From Ailurus styani (taxonomy: Eukaryota; Chordata; Mammalia; Carnivora; Ailuridae): a stretch of DNA of 64,000 nt. The position numbers and the translations under genes are program-made. The first letter of the stretch is position 1. Each line of letters opens with the position of its first letter. Shown here in pieces: positions 13,579 through 28,312 of this stretch. The stretch is taken from the NCBI GenBank assembly GCA_002007465.1, contig LNAC01000109.1, positions 1,675,903 to 1,739,902 of the forward strand, in the 5' to 3' direction. Below the pieces are notes generated by a model. The model was given only the letters and a program-made list of their open reading frames with translations. It was not told where the DNA came from and did no database searches.

Positions 13579-14090
13579 CTGTGAGGGGGGAATGAGGGAT
13601 CCAGTTAGGTGCGGGCATGAGCTTGGCTGCACACAGCAAACCATTCTAGAACATTCTTGCGTCTGCGACTTATTAGTAACGCTCCAGGAAAAGTCATGCC
13701 GGCCCCGAGCTCCTGCCCAGCCCAGGAGTGGAGGGTCATCAGGCAGGCCCTGAGGCCCATCTGGTATCTCCAATTTATAGGCCTGGCAACAGAGGCCCAC
13801 AGAGGGAAGCCACACTTGGAAACAGTGGTGATGCCCGAATCCAGGTGTCCTGACTCCCCCACAATGCCACCCACATCCCACCTGCCCCTCCAGCCCCCCA
13901 GTGAGCTCCCAGCATGCTCGGAGGCCTTGGGGGTGGGGGGCAGGGATGGGCAGGGTAACTCATTAGTGCTGCAGGCTCATGGTCTCAGCTTGCCTCCCTC
14001 CTCCCCAAGGCTGCTGGGAGGGGAGACAGGGGGGTGCTGGTGGACGCCCTCCCACCCCAGGACACAGAGCAGGGTCCCGCTCCTCCTCAC
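13579..14090 (-). other. Intron between coding exons 12 and 11 (512 bp)
   Basis: Contains a MIR-like stretch at 13750-13865; the rest is unrecognised. Confidence 0.85.
13750..13865 (-). repeat. MIR fragment
   Basis: Reverse MIR core ('ggcaacagaggcccacag'). Confidence 0.55.
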
Positions 14091-14128
14091 CTGGCCCACA
14101 GTCTTCAGAGACACCGTTTTTGTCTGAC
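14091..14128 (-). CDS. GTF2IRD1: GTF2IRD1 coding exon 11, 38 nt (residues 470-483)
   Basis: 38 bp, phase 2 to phase 1; acceptor cccacag, donor gtgagg. It encodes SDKNGVSEDCGP with split Arg470 and Gly483 codons at the ends. The corresponding GTF2IRD1 linker reads SDKGSMSEDCGP as I remember the human protein, so this stretch is only moderately conserved, but the length is identical. The exon is short, acidic and without a recognisable domain. The support is phase continuity with both neighbours and good splice sites. Confidence 0.93.
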
Positions 14129-15085
14129 CTGTGGGAAGGAAGGAGGTGAGAAATGACCCAGCATCAGCCCTAGCCGCCTCCTCCAGGCAGTTGGGAGCCC
14201 GCGGTGGCTGCCAACTGCACAACCCCGACCGCATTCACCCCCGGCCCCACAGGACAGTCTGCCCTACGGGAGAGACGCCCAGGGCAGGGTCTCCCGGGAC
14301 AGCAATCACCCGCCGCCCCATCCAAGATGCTCCCTATGCTGTGGTAAACGGTCTGGGTGTCCACCTTCCCCACCAGCTGGGAGCGCCTGAGCCCCGGCTC
14401 GGGCCACTGTGTGAGCCCCACCGCTGAGCACAGTGAGATGCGATCAGTGCTTCCTGGGGGGATTGAGAGCTGAGGGGCTACAGAGGTGTGAGAAGAGGGG
14501 TGGGGAGCAAAGAGGGGCAGGGCCCCTGGATGGATGATTCACTGACTTCATGGAGCATTGTGGGGAGGCGTGGGATGGGCATGGTGATTCTGGAATGAAC
14601 GGGCCATCCCTGGCCCCCAGGAGCCCAGAGCCTGGGGGGGGCGCACTGGCAGATGATGGTGACCAGGCCGTGGGCTGTGTGCAGGGCCTCGTAGACACAT
14701 AGGGAAGATGCTGACCTAGTCTGGGTGCCAGGGAAGGCTTCCAAGACACCAGGCGACATCTGGCGAGATCCTGAGCGGGGGATAAGACCTCTCCAGGTGG
14801 AAAAAAAATAGGCAAAGCCTCTGTTCTCCGTCCCTTCGGGTTCTCCCTGGTCCGCAGTGCGGTGAGGACACAAGGGTGTTTGTGTGTGTGGGGGGGTATC
14901 TGTGAAGAATGACCCTGTGCTTACACAGGGTGTGAGGGTGTCAGGAGCCGCTGGGCACAGCATCCTCAGGCCAGCCCCAGGCCTTGCTCCGCCCCGCAGG
15001 TGACACCGCCAGCCCCGAGTGCGGGAGGCGGTGGGCCAGGGGCAGGGGTGGCCTTGGCTGGCACTGACAAGGGGTGGGGTCTCAC
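14129..15085 (-). other. Intron between coding exons 11 and 10
   Basis: Nothing recognised apart from a short GT/G tract near 14876-14898. Confidence 0.85.
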
Positions 15086-15194
15086 CGAGCAGTCCCCGGC
15101 AGCTCAAGGACAGCACCACGCGAGATCTCTGCAGAGGTATCCTCTGGTGGGCTGGCTGGCTCCAGCTTCGTGGGGTCTTTGGTAAACTTGTTCC
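15086..15194 (-). CDS. GTF2IRD1: GTF2IRD1 coding exon 10 (residues 434-470)
   Basis: 109 bp, phase 1 to phase 2; acceptor ccccag, donor gtgag. It encodes [20 protein letters not shown] then [16 protein letters not shown]. This is acidic, Pro/Ser-rich linker between repeats 2 and 3, probably disordered. The SPPED segment is a possible proline-directed phosphorylation site, which is inference only. The 109 bp length is not a multiple of three, but exons 10 and 11 together (109+38=147) are, so they could only be skipped as a pair without frameshift. Confidence 0.96.
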
Positions 15195-15988
15195 CTGGGG
15201 GGAGAGGCGAGGGGAAGGTCAGGGCCAAGGGCCTCCAGCCTCCACTCGCCACAGGCGCCTGCACAGGGGCCTGTGGGAGGCTCTTGGGGTATGGTCTGGG
15301 CTCTGCCAAGCCAGGAAGGGGTCCTGGGTAGAGAAGGAATGCAGGCCCCAGTGCCAGACAAGGCGAGGGATCTGGGAGGATTGCAGGAGGAAGGAGCAGC
15401 CAGAAATGACTGTCCTGACCTCACGTTTACTCCTAACGCTGAGGGCACTCTCAGGAAAGAGGCCAAGTTGCCCCCAAGGCCAAACTACGAAACCATTCTC
15501 TCATTTAATTATGCCAGGAACTCAGAGAAAGATGCTTAATACCCCTCACCCAGCCATTTCACAGATGTGGAAACTGAGGCCCATAGGACCCTGGCCAAGG
15601 TCACAAAGCTGGTGGGAAGGAAGGTTGGAACCGGGACCCGGATACGCTGCCCCCCAAGATCTGTGCTCCCTTTGCTGCACCTGGCAGAGCCCGACTCTTC
15701 CTCCTGGGAGACGTGCCGCCCACTGGTGGGGGCCCCAGAGCCCTGGGTTTGCAGCCAGGCCTCACCCCTGATTAGCTGGGCTTTAGGGAAAAGAGCAGAA
15801 CCCACTTCCTAGTACAGCACACGGTAGCTTTCTTATTCCTGAGGGGCTGTCTGCACCCGGGAGCTGGGGGCTGTGTCCCCCCCCGGAGGCGGAGGCCGCA
15901 CCCAGGCGCCCTCCCCGCCCCAGGCCCCCGTGTGATGGTAGGACTTACTCGGCAGCTTCAGAACGGACTAGCCGCTCCCCACACGTAC
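15195..15988 (-). other. Intron between coding exon 10 and the microexon
   Basis: A MIR at 15500-15660; the remainder is unique-looking. Confidence 0.85.
15500..15660 (-). repeat. MIR
   Basis: 'cagatgtggaaactgaggcc' and 'ccaaggtcacaaagctggt' are the reverse MIR core. Confidence 0.75.
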
Positions 15989-16014
15989 CTGTGAAAATTC
16001 GCTCATCAAACATC
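15989..16014 (-). CDS. GTF2IRD1: GTF2IRD1 coding exon 9, 26-nt microexon (residues 425-434)
   Basis: Only 26 bp lie between acceptor ccccag and donor gtacgtgt. It supplies the last base of Arg425, then MFDERIFT and the first base of Gly434. Phase 2 in and phase 1 out restores the frame set by the 184 bp repeat-2 exon. The peptide follows directly on FVIKR and precedes GNKFTKD, matching GTF2IRD1. Too short for ordinary ORF calling, it is supported by exact phase fit on both sides and consensus splice sites. The donor gtacgt is non-standard at position +4 but acceptable. Confidence 0.95.
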
Positions 16015-17546
16015 CTGGGGAGAGAGGAGAGACCAGCGTGAGGGCAATGCAGGCCCGGGGGGCCCCCAGGCTCAGGAACAGCCCTCCACGCCCCCTCGGG
16101 GACGCTCACTTGAGTCCCACACACGCGACTACCACCACGGAGCTGGTCCTGGGCTGGCCACATATAGGGCAGGAGACGGCGCGTTCCAGAGCAGCCAGGC
16201 ACCCCAAACCACTTCTCCGCAGCCCCCCGCTGGTCCTGGAGGCTCCAACCTGTTCATTGTGGGGTCCCGGGGGCCTCTTCCCACCCTGAGCTCTCCGTGG
16301 CCACAGCTGGAGGATAGCATAAGCCCCTTTCCCGCCGGGGCCCCCTAGGCTTTTACCCAACGAGGCCCGTTTCTCAGTGACAGGCCTGGGGGCCGACCTC
16401 GCTCCCAAGAAGCTCTTTGTTATCTGCGCACGGAAGCCCTCGCCATGTTCTTGGAAGCCAACGGGGTGCAGGCGGGGAGCCCGTCAGGCAAGTGGGCAAT
16501 GGGGGAGCCCCCGAGGGCCATGCCATCAGCACACAGACCACGGACAGGGGGAGAGGTGGCGGGGGGCCTGCGGCCATTCAGGACCCCTGCATCACCCCGC
16601 TAAGACGCCTGGAAGTCTGGGCCAGGAACGGGAGGGGGAAGCAGGAGGTCAGTGAGGAGCCGGGGTCACCCCACCGCTCCCCCTCGGGTGGGGGGGGCTG
16701 GTGTTCTTTCTGTTCCACCCCCCACCTTGGTGGGAGCCAGAGGGCTGGGGAGCCTTGGGCAGTGGGCACGCAGACTCTGCTACAGCCCCCGGACCAGCCT
16801 GGCCTCAAGAGCCAAGCGATGGCCAAGGCGGGCCCAGCGGGAAATCTAAACAGAGGCCAGAGTCAGTGTGGGAGGCAGAGGTTGGCCCCCCCTGCTGCTC
16901 CTGGGGCTCCCGTTTATCCGGAGCCCACGAGGCTGAGAAGCAGTCATGGGAGCAACTCTGGGGACAACTGACTTCTCTGAGGCCTGCTTCCTCAGCTGGG
17001 GATGAGGAAGCTGCCGGCCTCCACTCTGGTTTTAGGATCGATGGCGCTACCTGTGCCTCAGCAAGCCCGACGGGCACAGGCTCAAGACAGCGCGTGGCCT
17101 GCCCGGATTCCCGGGGGAGCAGGCAGGCAGAGGACAGGGAGCTCTGACGTGGCTCCAGGCCTGTGACAGACACCCTCGTGGGCTGCCCAGCCTGGAAGGC
17201 CCGCTTGACGGGCGCTGACCAGGGGCTGCTGACCCTCCTCCGAACACACCCCAGGCTTCTAGAATGCCTTCCAGACACTCTCCCCTCTTAGGTCCTGCCT
17301 GAGGTCGAAGCTACGTGTCTGCTCCTCAGCTGGAAACTTGGTTCCTCTTGCTGGGGGCTGGTGTCCTGGTGGGAACTGGGGTTTTGAGGGCCGGGGAGCC
17401 TGCCTGTCACCGCTAACAAGACCCGTAGCCTCATCAAGCAGCTTCTTCCCTGGAGCTTCCCCCATTCCGCAGACACTCCGGCCGGGGCAGAGACTCCACC
17501 CGCTGGCTGCTCCTCAGCCCTTCCTCCCGACCCACTTCTTTCGTTC

Positions 17547-17741
17547 TTTTTTTAAAAGATTTCATTTATTTATATGACAGAGAGAGAGATCACAAGTAGG
17601 CAGAGAGGCAGGCAGAGAGAGAGGAGGAAACAGGCTCCCTGCTGAGCAGGGAGCCCAACGCGGGGCTCGATCCCAGGACCCCGAGATCATGACCTGAGCT
17701 GAAGGCAGAGGCTTTAACCCACTGAGCCACCCAGGCGCCCC
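17547..17741 (-). repeat. Mustelid-type SINE
   Basis: Reverse copy, nearly full length, with 'gctttaacccactgagcc'. An imperfect duplication 'gaccca(c/t)ttc' flanks it. Confidence 0.92.
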
Positions 17742-17819
17742 TGACCCATTTCAGCCTGGACCATCTCACATGCTCAGCTGACCAGGCTGGGCTTGGGAAC
17801 CGCGGAAGATGTCCGGAGG

Positions 17820-18030
17820 GTTTAGAACAGAGCAGCCGCTGTTCTGTGCACGTCCCTCACATGCAGTCATCTTGTCTCCTGTAAGTGGCGTGAGGCGTGG
17901 ACAACCACTAGCCCCGTTTCACAGAGGGGGAAAGTGAGGCACAGAGCAGTTAAGGACACACAGCTGGAAAAGGAGGGCCAGAACTCAAACTTGGGCTGTC
18001 GGCACCGATGCGCTTTACCATTCCTTTACA
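17820..18030 (-). repeat. MIR
   Basis: 'ccccgtttcacagagggg' and 'gaggcacagagcagttaagg'. Confidence 0.75.
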
Positions 18031-18054
18031 CATGAGGGGGAGGAGGTCAAGGAA

Positions 18055-18260
18055 AAGGACTTGAGCTTATAGAGTGTCTACTATGTGTCATATATTATGT
18101 TGAAAAAAACTGGGGAGGGGGCGCATGAATGCATCACTGTCCTTATTTTTACAAATGAGGGAATAGGCTCAGAAGAGAGGCACCATTCAAGGTTATCATG
18201 CTGCGAGTGACTTTAGGCCCAATCTGCCTAATGCCAAAGCCGCTGCCTCCAGGAAGCCCC
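18055..18260 (-). repeat. MIR
   Basis: 'gtctactatgtgtcat', 'acaaatgagggaataggctc' and the following degraded core. Confidence 0.6.
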
Positions 18261-18303
18261 ACAGGCTTTGCTGCTCAGACACCAATGACTAACAACTGGA
18301 AAT

Positions 18304-18525
18304 ATGGGCGCCTGGGTGGCTCAGTCGTTAAGCGTCTGCCTTCAGCTCAGGTCATGATCCCAGGGTCCTGGGATCGAGCCCCACATTGGGCTCCCTGCGC
18401 AGCGGGAAGCCTGCTCCTCCTTCTCCCACTCCCCTGGCTTGTGTTCCCTCTCTCGCTGTCTCTCTCTCTCTGTGTCAAATAAATAAAAAATCTTTAAAAA
18501 ATAAAACAAAACAAAACAAAAAACC
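18304..18525 (+). repeat. Arctoid-type carnivore SINE with 11-bp target duplication
   Basis: Head gggcgcctgggtggctcagt and an A-rich tail with (aaaac)n. 'caactggaaat' is at 18293-18303 and 18526-18536. It carries the 'gtcgttaagcgtctgcc' head of the bear/seal/mustelid group rather than the 'gtgggttaaagcc' head. Confidence 0.93.
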
Positions 18526-20252
18526 CAACTGGAAATCTGCTGTCCTCTTGTGCCCTGGACTCATCACTGGAGTGAAACCTCCCCCCACCCCACGCCAATG
18601 ACTGGTAGTGGCCTCTGGGGATAGGTGGGGACTTTGCCTGCTGTTTGTCAAGTCTTCAGTAGAGCCCAGTAAAGGGCGTGGACTGTAGGAGGCCCGAGGC
18701 AAATACTAGTGAAGAATTAAATAAGCTATAGCTTAGATTGAGGGCATCAAGGTCAGCCACGGTGAGGACCCAAATACCACGGTCAGGCACACACAGGGAC
18801 ACCAGGACACCTGCAGCTTTCTTCTCACCTAGCCCCCCCTGCCCCCTCCCAAGAGTCAACTGAAGGAAACACACTTAGGCAGCAGCAAGAGAGAGTTAAG
18901 CTAGACAACAGTAGGCACTGCCTACTGGTGATTTCAATTCACCTCCAGAATGATTTGTCAAGTGGGACCCCAGAGTTGGGCTGTGAGGGCACAGGACACG
19001 GCTCAGATGTGGTCCCACTGGCACAAGGGAGCAGGCGAGAAGCTCCTCCTCCCCTCAGTAGGGACCCTCTTTGTCACCTCTATGGCCTCCCTGGCGAGCC
19101 CTTCCTGGTCCGGACTGACAATGCTCAGATCTCACCGGTAGCATCTCCACGGTAGCATACCCCACGTGAACTCCCCACCCCGCCCCTGCTTCCCCCGATC
19201 GTACACTCAGACACACGGAGTGATCCTGGCCTCCGTACTCCCATCCACATTCCCACATTCCATCCACTGGCAAACCCGGCTGAGCTCGGAATCCACCCCA
19301 AGTGCAGCCGCCTCTCTCCCTCCGCCCACCACGCCAGCCCAGCCCACGCAGGCCTCCTCCCGAGTCTCCCCACCTCCGGGCTTGTTGCCCACCCCCCAAC
19401 CTCTGCAGTCCCGCTCTGGCCTCCAGCAATGCTGCAGGGGTCCTGCCCATCGCTCTCGGAGTAGGTCGTCAGCCCCTGCCGGGCCCAGCCTCCTTGCGGC
19501 CCGGGCAACTATCTGTTCATTCATTCACCCCACTCGCACATGCTGGGGGCACGCCCTCACACAGCTCCCGGACAGATGCCTGGGAGGCGGCAGGGGGCTG
19601 GACGCCACGGCCCCGGCCACCCCTCCATCTCTAAGATGGAGGAAGCATCCCGAGCAGTCTGGGCATTGCCTGGAGACCCTGATGCTTCCTGGGTGGTGAG
19701 TCCAAGCAGCAAAAACTCCCCTGCCGGAGTCGGGAGCCGAGGGTAGGCGATGGGCAGTAGCGGCCTCTCCCCCCACCCCCAACTCAGCCACCCTGGAGTG
19801 CATCCTGTCCTGCCCTCTCCCGGCCAGCCACACCTGCGCCCAGGGAGCCGGCTGCCTGGGAGGGCGGCCAGCCACCAGCAGGTGGGGCGGCCCTGCGGGT
19901 GTGAAGGGGAGAGGCAGGCCTGCCCCACCTGAGCTCAGGTGAGCTCCTTTCTAACAGCAGGTAAGTTCAAAGGCCTCAGGTCTTCTCTAGGGGGAGGAAA
20001 ACACCTCTTACGAAGACCTGACGGAGTGCCTCCTTGGGCCAGGCTCCGTGACTCCATTTCCCGTTCAGGCCTCAGAAGAGGCCAGGAAGTGGAGAGGCCC
20101 GCACAGCTGCCAGGTTAAGGAACCCAACCACCCCTCCCCAGCCCACCTGTTCTGCTGGCCGGGTCCGAACCCATTCATTCCAAACCTGCACCATCAATAC
20201 CTCTTGGGGGGGCCCCCCCAGGCCTGCTGTTGTCCCCGGCACCCCGAGCTCA

Positions 20253-21110
<858 letters not shown>

Positions 21111-22979
21111 CTAAAGGAAGCTTCTCAGCAGGACTCCTCTGGTCCCCCAGATGTGCTCTTTCTTCCAGGGAGGGGTCTGGCTTGACTCTCACTCATCAGT
21201 GATAGAAACAAGAAATGGACAACTTGGTCAACAGCGGTGTGGACAGAATCCGGGCTTAGGAACTGGTGACTCGTTCCTTTCTTCCTTCCAGAGCCGGTCC
21301 GCTTCCCTCCTGCCTCTCATCCCTCCAAATTCCCGCATGGGTCCCGTGTCCCTGGGCCCTTCCTCAAGCCCCTCCCCATGCTGGCCTTGCTCCTCAGACC
21401 ACATGGTGCTTTGCCTGTGTCCCAGCAAGTGCCAGCCCCAAGCTGGCCTCCCCGGCGGCCACACCCTCACCGGGACGGGCAGAGCTGCCCAGGGCACTCC
21501 CTGGCGTGCTGTCAAGACTGTTTTCCTGTTGATGCAGCCAGGTCTGCGTCGGCGGCTTTGGCAGCCAGATCCTACTGTGAAGCCACACTTAGCTCGTTGT
21601 CAAATTAAACCCTCGAAATCTCAACAGCTGTCAAACCATTTCTTTCCCCAACCCCCCACCCCCAGCCCCAGCCGGTGAGCAACGGCTTCGGCAAGTCAAT
21701 ATGCATTCGTCTCCACTCGGGTTCATGTCATTTGCTGGGCCTGTCTCTTCAGCCGCGAGGACGTGCAGTGGATGGAAGGTGACCCCACCTGGCCCCCAGC
21801 CTCTGTTCCCTGAGAAGGTGAGATTGCAGCTGCCTGGCGGGAGCCTTAGTGCCTCGTAGGGTCTCAACCTTCTACCAGGTGACAATGTTCTGGAGGCCTC
21901 CTGGAGGCTGGGGATCCCCCACTTCTTCTCTGTTTTACTTTTTGCCCCTGCTGAACCCCAAGCCCTGTTGCTGGCCCACTTCACCCAGAGCTGGTGACCA
22001 GAAGGGCAGACCCAGGAGCAGGATCCATTAGTCCAAGGTCTGCAGGATGCTGCCACATGAGGTCCTCACCCCCAGGGATGATCCCAGGCCTTCTAGGGGA
22101 CCTCCTTCTCCCCAGGGCAGCTGTAGGGGAAGCTCAGATGAGCTCTGGCCCAAGAAGGGGCAAGGCCTCAGCCACTCCAAGTCCAGTGCTTCTCCTTGGA
22201 TCTGGACATGACGAGGCCAAGGGCTGGCATGGCAAAAGGCTCAGCGTTCTGGAAGCATCCAGAGTACACAATAGGTAAATAAGACTGGCGGCTGCCCTGC
22301 CAGTTCGGCTGGGGCAGAATGCTCCCAAGGCAGGTGGAGTCAGCCCTCCCCAGATCCCCATCCAGCTCACACCTGCTTAGAGGGGAGTGGCGGATCGGCC
22401 ACATCAAAGGTAATCAAAAGTGCTCAGGCTATCCCAGACTCCTCACTGGGCCTACAGTGTCCTGCCCAGCCCCACCGCAACCCAGAAGGAACAGCCTGCC
22501 GAAGCCCCAGTGTGGATCAAAGGGCACCTCCTCCAAGAAGCCACCCCTGACTCCTCAAACCTGGGTAGACCTCGCCTCTGAGCTGTCCTGTCTTTCCGAG
22601 GCCCCCCACCCCTGTGTCTTACTGTACACCTCCTCGTCCTACTGCATGTGGCTGCACACGCCCGCAAACACATCTCCAGACACCTGCCAAGCACCTTGAG
22701 ATTAGTGCCGGCCTCGGTGCTTGGCACAAGGTAGGGAGGGGGGGCTTAAAATATGACTGATAAGTGAGCGAGCCAGTAAATGTGGGAGAAGAGGAAAGAG
22801 GGGAGGGGGCAAGGATGACAGGTGACCTAAGGAGTTGTGTAGTCCAGCTCTGGTTCCCGGCTCAGAGTTCCCCTCCCCCTCCCCCGTAATTTCCTTGAGT
22901 GACAGGGCTGGAGAGAGTCCTGTGTTTCCCAATAAGCCCCTTTCAACCCACCCGTATCTATGATAATGAGGGGCGGGCC

Positions 22980-23560
22980 CCCAGCGGCCTCAGGATGGGG
23001 ACCAGTTGTGAAGGCAACCAACCACGTGATCAGAGTGGGCACTTCTGCCAGCCCCCCCCCCCACCAGCATCCCAGGAGGGGTGAGGAAGAGGGGTCAAGA
23101 TCGGGCTAACCACAGGTGGGCGATATTTTAATCCATCCTGCCTACTTAATCGGACCTCTGTAAAAACTCTATAAACAAAGGGCTTCAGGAAGCTTCTGGG
23201 TTGGTGAACCCCTGTGCCAGGAGGGTGCACCCCAAACTCCACCAGGAGAGAAGCTCCTGCGCTCAAGACCCTTCTGGATCTCACCCTATGTGCCCTGTAA
23301 TCTCCCTGCTCATCTGTATCCTTTATAATAAACTGTAAAGACAGAAAAAGCGTTCCCGGGTTCTAGCTGCCATTCCGGCAGATCATCCGAACCTGGGGGA
23401 AGAGGGGTCATGGGAACCGTGGGTGTGGAGCCAAGCTGGACAGAAGTGCAGGTGCCCTGGGGCCATCTTGTGGGATAGAGCCCTTAACCTTCGGACTCTG
23501 CAACACTCTGGGTGGTCAGCATCAGGACTGAACCATAGGACCCCCAGAGGGAGCATTGCT
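22980..23560 (+). repeat. LTR-like fossil with polyadenylation signal
   Basis: 'cttctgggttggtgaac' and 'cctttataataaactgtaa' (polyadenylation signal), followed by 'tgggatagagcccttaacc', resemble an old mammalian LTR. The family was not assigned. No coding sequence. Confidence 0.5.
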
Positions 23561-23721
23561 TGCCGTGGAAAACCCCCTCTTTGGGTGTCAGAAGTATTAG
23601 AGAGAGCGTTTTCCTTTAGCAAGGCAGGACGGGAGGGAGGAAGAGGAGAAAAGAGGAGACAAAGATGGAAGGAGAGAGAAGGAAGAGAAGAGGGTAAAGC
23701 CCCTCCACCCCTTTCTGCTTA

Positions 23722-24864
<1,143 letters not shown>

Positions 24865-25046
24865 TCAGCCTGTCCCGCCTGGGTGTCTGCTGCCCCCAAC
24901 ATGCAGGAGGGCTGAGGGTCCTGCCCCCAAAGGCACAACCGGTCTCTTCCCCGAAAACAAAGCCTCTGCCTCAATTTACTATTAATAACTAGAGCCATTA
25001 CTTGGTTCATCATAACACCATTATAAATGCCATCTTTAATTTATTA

Positions 25047-25217
25047 TTTTTGTTGTTTAAAAAATTTTATTTATCTGTCAGAGTGAGCGCATAAACAGGG
25101 GGAGAAGCAGGCTCCCCGCTGAGCAGGGAGCCCGATGCGGGGCTCAATCCCAGGACCCCAGGATTGTGACCTGAGCTGAAGGCAGATGTTTCACCAACTG
25201 AGCCACCCAGGCGCCCA
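25047..25217 (-). repeat. Carnivore SINE, first of a tandem pair
   Basis: Reverse copy. The 16-bp duplication 'catctttaatttatta' lies at 25031-25046 and again only after the second SINE at 25418-25433. Confidence 0.9.
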
Positions 25218-25219
25218 TC

Positions 25220-25417
25220 TTTTTTTTTTTTTAAGATTTTATTTATTTGACAGAGAGAGCGAGCGCACAAGTAGGCAGAGCAGTAGGTACAGGGAGAGGG
25301 AGAAGCAGACTCTCTGCCGGAGCAGTGAGCCCGATGTGGGACTCAATCCCAGGACCCTGGGATCATGACCTGAGCGGAAGGCAACAGCTTAACGGACTGA
25401 GCCACCCAGGCGCCCCT
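25220..25417 (-). repeat. Carnivore SINE, second of a tandem pair
   Basis: Reverse copy with a T run at its start, in the same orientation, inserted at the 'catcttt' of the first copy's duplication. Confidence 0.9.
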
Positions 25418-25449
25418 CATCTTTAATTTATTAAGGGCTTATCTGTCTT

Positions 25450-25600
25450 GAATACTTTATATATAACAGCCTAGTTAATCCCTCATGACATCTTTTAAGC
25501 ATAGGCGGTATTCCTACTTTTCAGGCCGGAAAACCAGGCTCAGAGAGGCTGAGCATCTTGCCTGAGATCACCCAGTGAGCACGCAGAGAGATTCTACCGC
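25450..25600 (-). repeat. MIR
   Basis: 'ggctcagagaggctgagcat' and 'gatcacccagtgagcacg'. Confidence 0.65.
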
Positions 25601-25839
25601 AGCTGGTACCTCTTTGCCCACCACGGCCTCCCATGATGCTACTGCACCAGGGATGGACCCCGTGTGGGGCCGTGGGGGTCCCCATTCCGATCTCAAGGGA
25701 CGAGGTCTTCTTAAAGAGCCTCTCACGGAAGGCGAGGCCGAGACCCCTCCCCCCCATGCATAACTGCTGGACAGTCTCGCTTCATTCCTATATACGAATC
25801 CCAAATACGGTACGGTACTTTTAAAACCTGTCTGCAAAT

Positions 25840-26070
25840 TTTGTGGTTCTCCTGTCTTCAGGAGGTAGAGTTCAGACGGCCTTCAGCAGCTGCTACCGGG
25901 ATCCCCAGTCCAACCTCGTGACACAGAGATTCGGAGCCAGAAGCACCCAGCTAAGCTGCTCCCGAATTCCGGACCCAAATAAACTACCATGTGTAAATGC
26001 TTGCTGGTCTAAGCTAAGTCCTGGGCAGTTTGTTACATGGCAACGCCTAACTGTTACACTCTGGTTTCAC
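25840..26070 (+). repeat. LTR-like fossil
   Basis: 'agaagcacccagctaagctg', then 'caaataaact' and 'gtttgttacatggcaa', resembling the end of an old MaLR-type LTR. Confidence 0.45.
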
Positions 26071-26073
26071 TCA

Positions 26074-26415
<342 letters not shown>

Positions 26416-26639
26416 CTAGGATCATAAACTCAAGGCAGGTTCCCTGCCTGGAGGCCTGACACATTCTTGAGCAGGCTGCTCTCCAAACTGCAGGTCAGGG
26501 AGACCGGGGTCAGGATGGCCAAGGACGGGGGGGACCCCTGTTTAGGTGCGTAAGTCCCATCCTGCTGCTCAGCCCAACATTTGACTGGGGATCGGGACGA
26601 GGGAAGGGAAGTCCTTCTTTCTCCTTCTCCTAACAGTAA

Positions 26640-27010
26640 GTACAACTTCTAAGCACCTACTGTATACCAAGCACTGGGCTGTACTTTAACATAGCCCGTC
26701 TCAAGCCCGAGTACCCACTGGAGCCACTTGGCAGATTTGAACACACAGATGCCTGGGCCCCCAGCTGCCCCCAAAACTTCAGATCCAGCAGGACGGCGGC
26801 AGGGCCTGGGAATGTGCATTTCTAATGGGCCCTGTCACTTGACCATGATAATGACCTTGGGAGAGGTCCTGCTGGCATCTCGACTTTCAAGCTGAGGAAA
26901 CAGAGGCTCAAGGAGGTAGAGGTTTGCTGTGACAAACAGCAAGTCAGAGGTTTACTGACACACAGCCAGTAAGCGCAGGAGCCACGGTAGGAACAGAAGT
27001 CTTTCTCACA
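26640..27010 (-). repeat. MIR with embedded MER5-like sequence
   Basis: MIR features at both ends ('agcacctactgtatacca', 'gaggaaacagaggctcaagg'). Confidence 0.6.
26700..26840. repeat. MER5-like (hAT-Charlie) DNA transposon remnant
   Basis: 'cagatgcctgggccccca' and 'ctgggaatgtgcatttctaa' match the MER5 pattern; it interrupts the surrounding MIR. Confidence 0.55.
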
Positions 27011-27295
27011 CCCAGCTGTCCTTTCTGTTACGCTTTTGGGACTCCTACTCCAGGCTGGGTCTGTAATAGGTGTTCATTAAATGCTTGTGACTGATTTGCC
27101 TGTTTACTCCCTCCACAGACTCCTCTGTGGGGGTCCCCTCAAACATCTCTTGGTCCCAGTCCCTTGTCCTGACCTGCCTCCTTCCGCCTGCGGTAGGGCT
27201 GAGCACCCCCATCTGCCCAGGGAGGGTGCCCCCCCGCCCCCGCAGGAGTGACCTCTGCCCCACCCCTGGACTCAGGGGTCCCAGCAGTAGCTTAC

Positions 27296-27606
27296 CACAG
27301 CAGTCGGGGAAGTCTTGGGCCCCAGAGGCCTTGGGCTCAGGCCCGGGCCGGCCAAGGCCCAGGTCGCTGGGGGCAAGTGGGCAGGCGGGCACCTCCTGCT
27401 TGAGCTCTCTGGTGGTGTGGTTGGGGAGTGCAGCGCTGTACAGGAAGCTGGCCATGGACGAGGAGGTGGCGGTGGGGGGTAGGTCCTGGGGCGGCCCCTT
27501 GGGGGCCTGGCTATGCAGGCCACAGTCCCGAGACCCCTTGGCTATCAGCGAGACACCGTTCAGTTCCACGAGGGCTTTCGAGTCCCTCCCGCCATCCTCG
27601 AGTGGC
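27296..27606 (-). CDS. GTF2IRD1: GTF2IRD1 coding exon 5 (residues 202-306), linker with SUMO site K271
   Basis: The largest exon here, 311 bp, phase 2 to phase 1; acceptor ccccag, donor gtaagct. It encodes the linker between repeats 1 and 2, starting [19 protein letters not shown] and ending GAQDFPDCC. The sequence is Pro/Ser/Ala-rich and probably disordered. It includes a Ser/Met-rich stretch ([13 protein letters not shown]) and the motif ELKQE, a psi-K-x-E SUMO consensus whose lysine counts as residue 271. K271 is a SUMOylation site reported for GTF2IRD1. The exact numbering means no net insertion or deletion in the first 271 residues relative to the protein in which the site was named. Confidence 0.97.

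Positions 27607-28312
<706 letters not shown>

Noticed and set aside
15019..15771. 250-codon open frame on the plus strand
   Set aside because: Antisense shadow of coding exon 10 plus a MIR.
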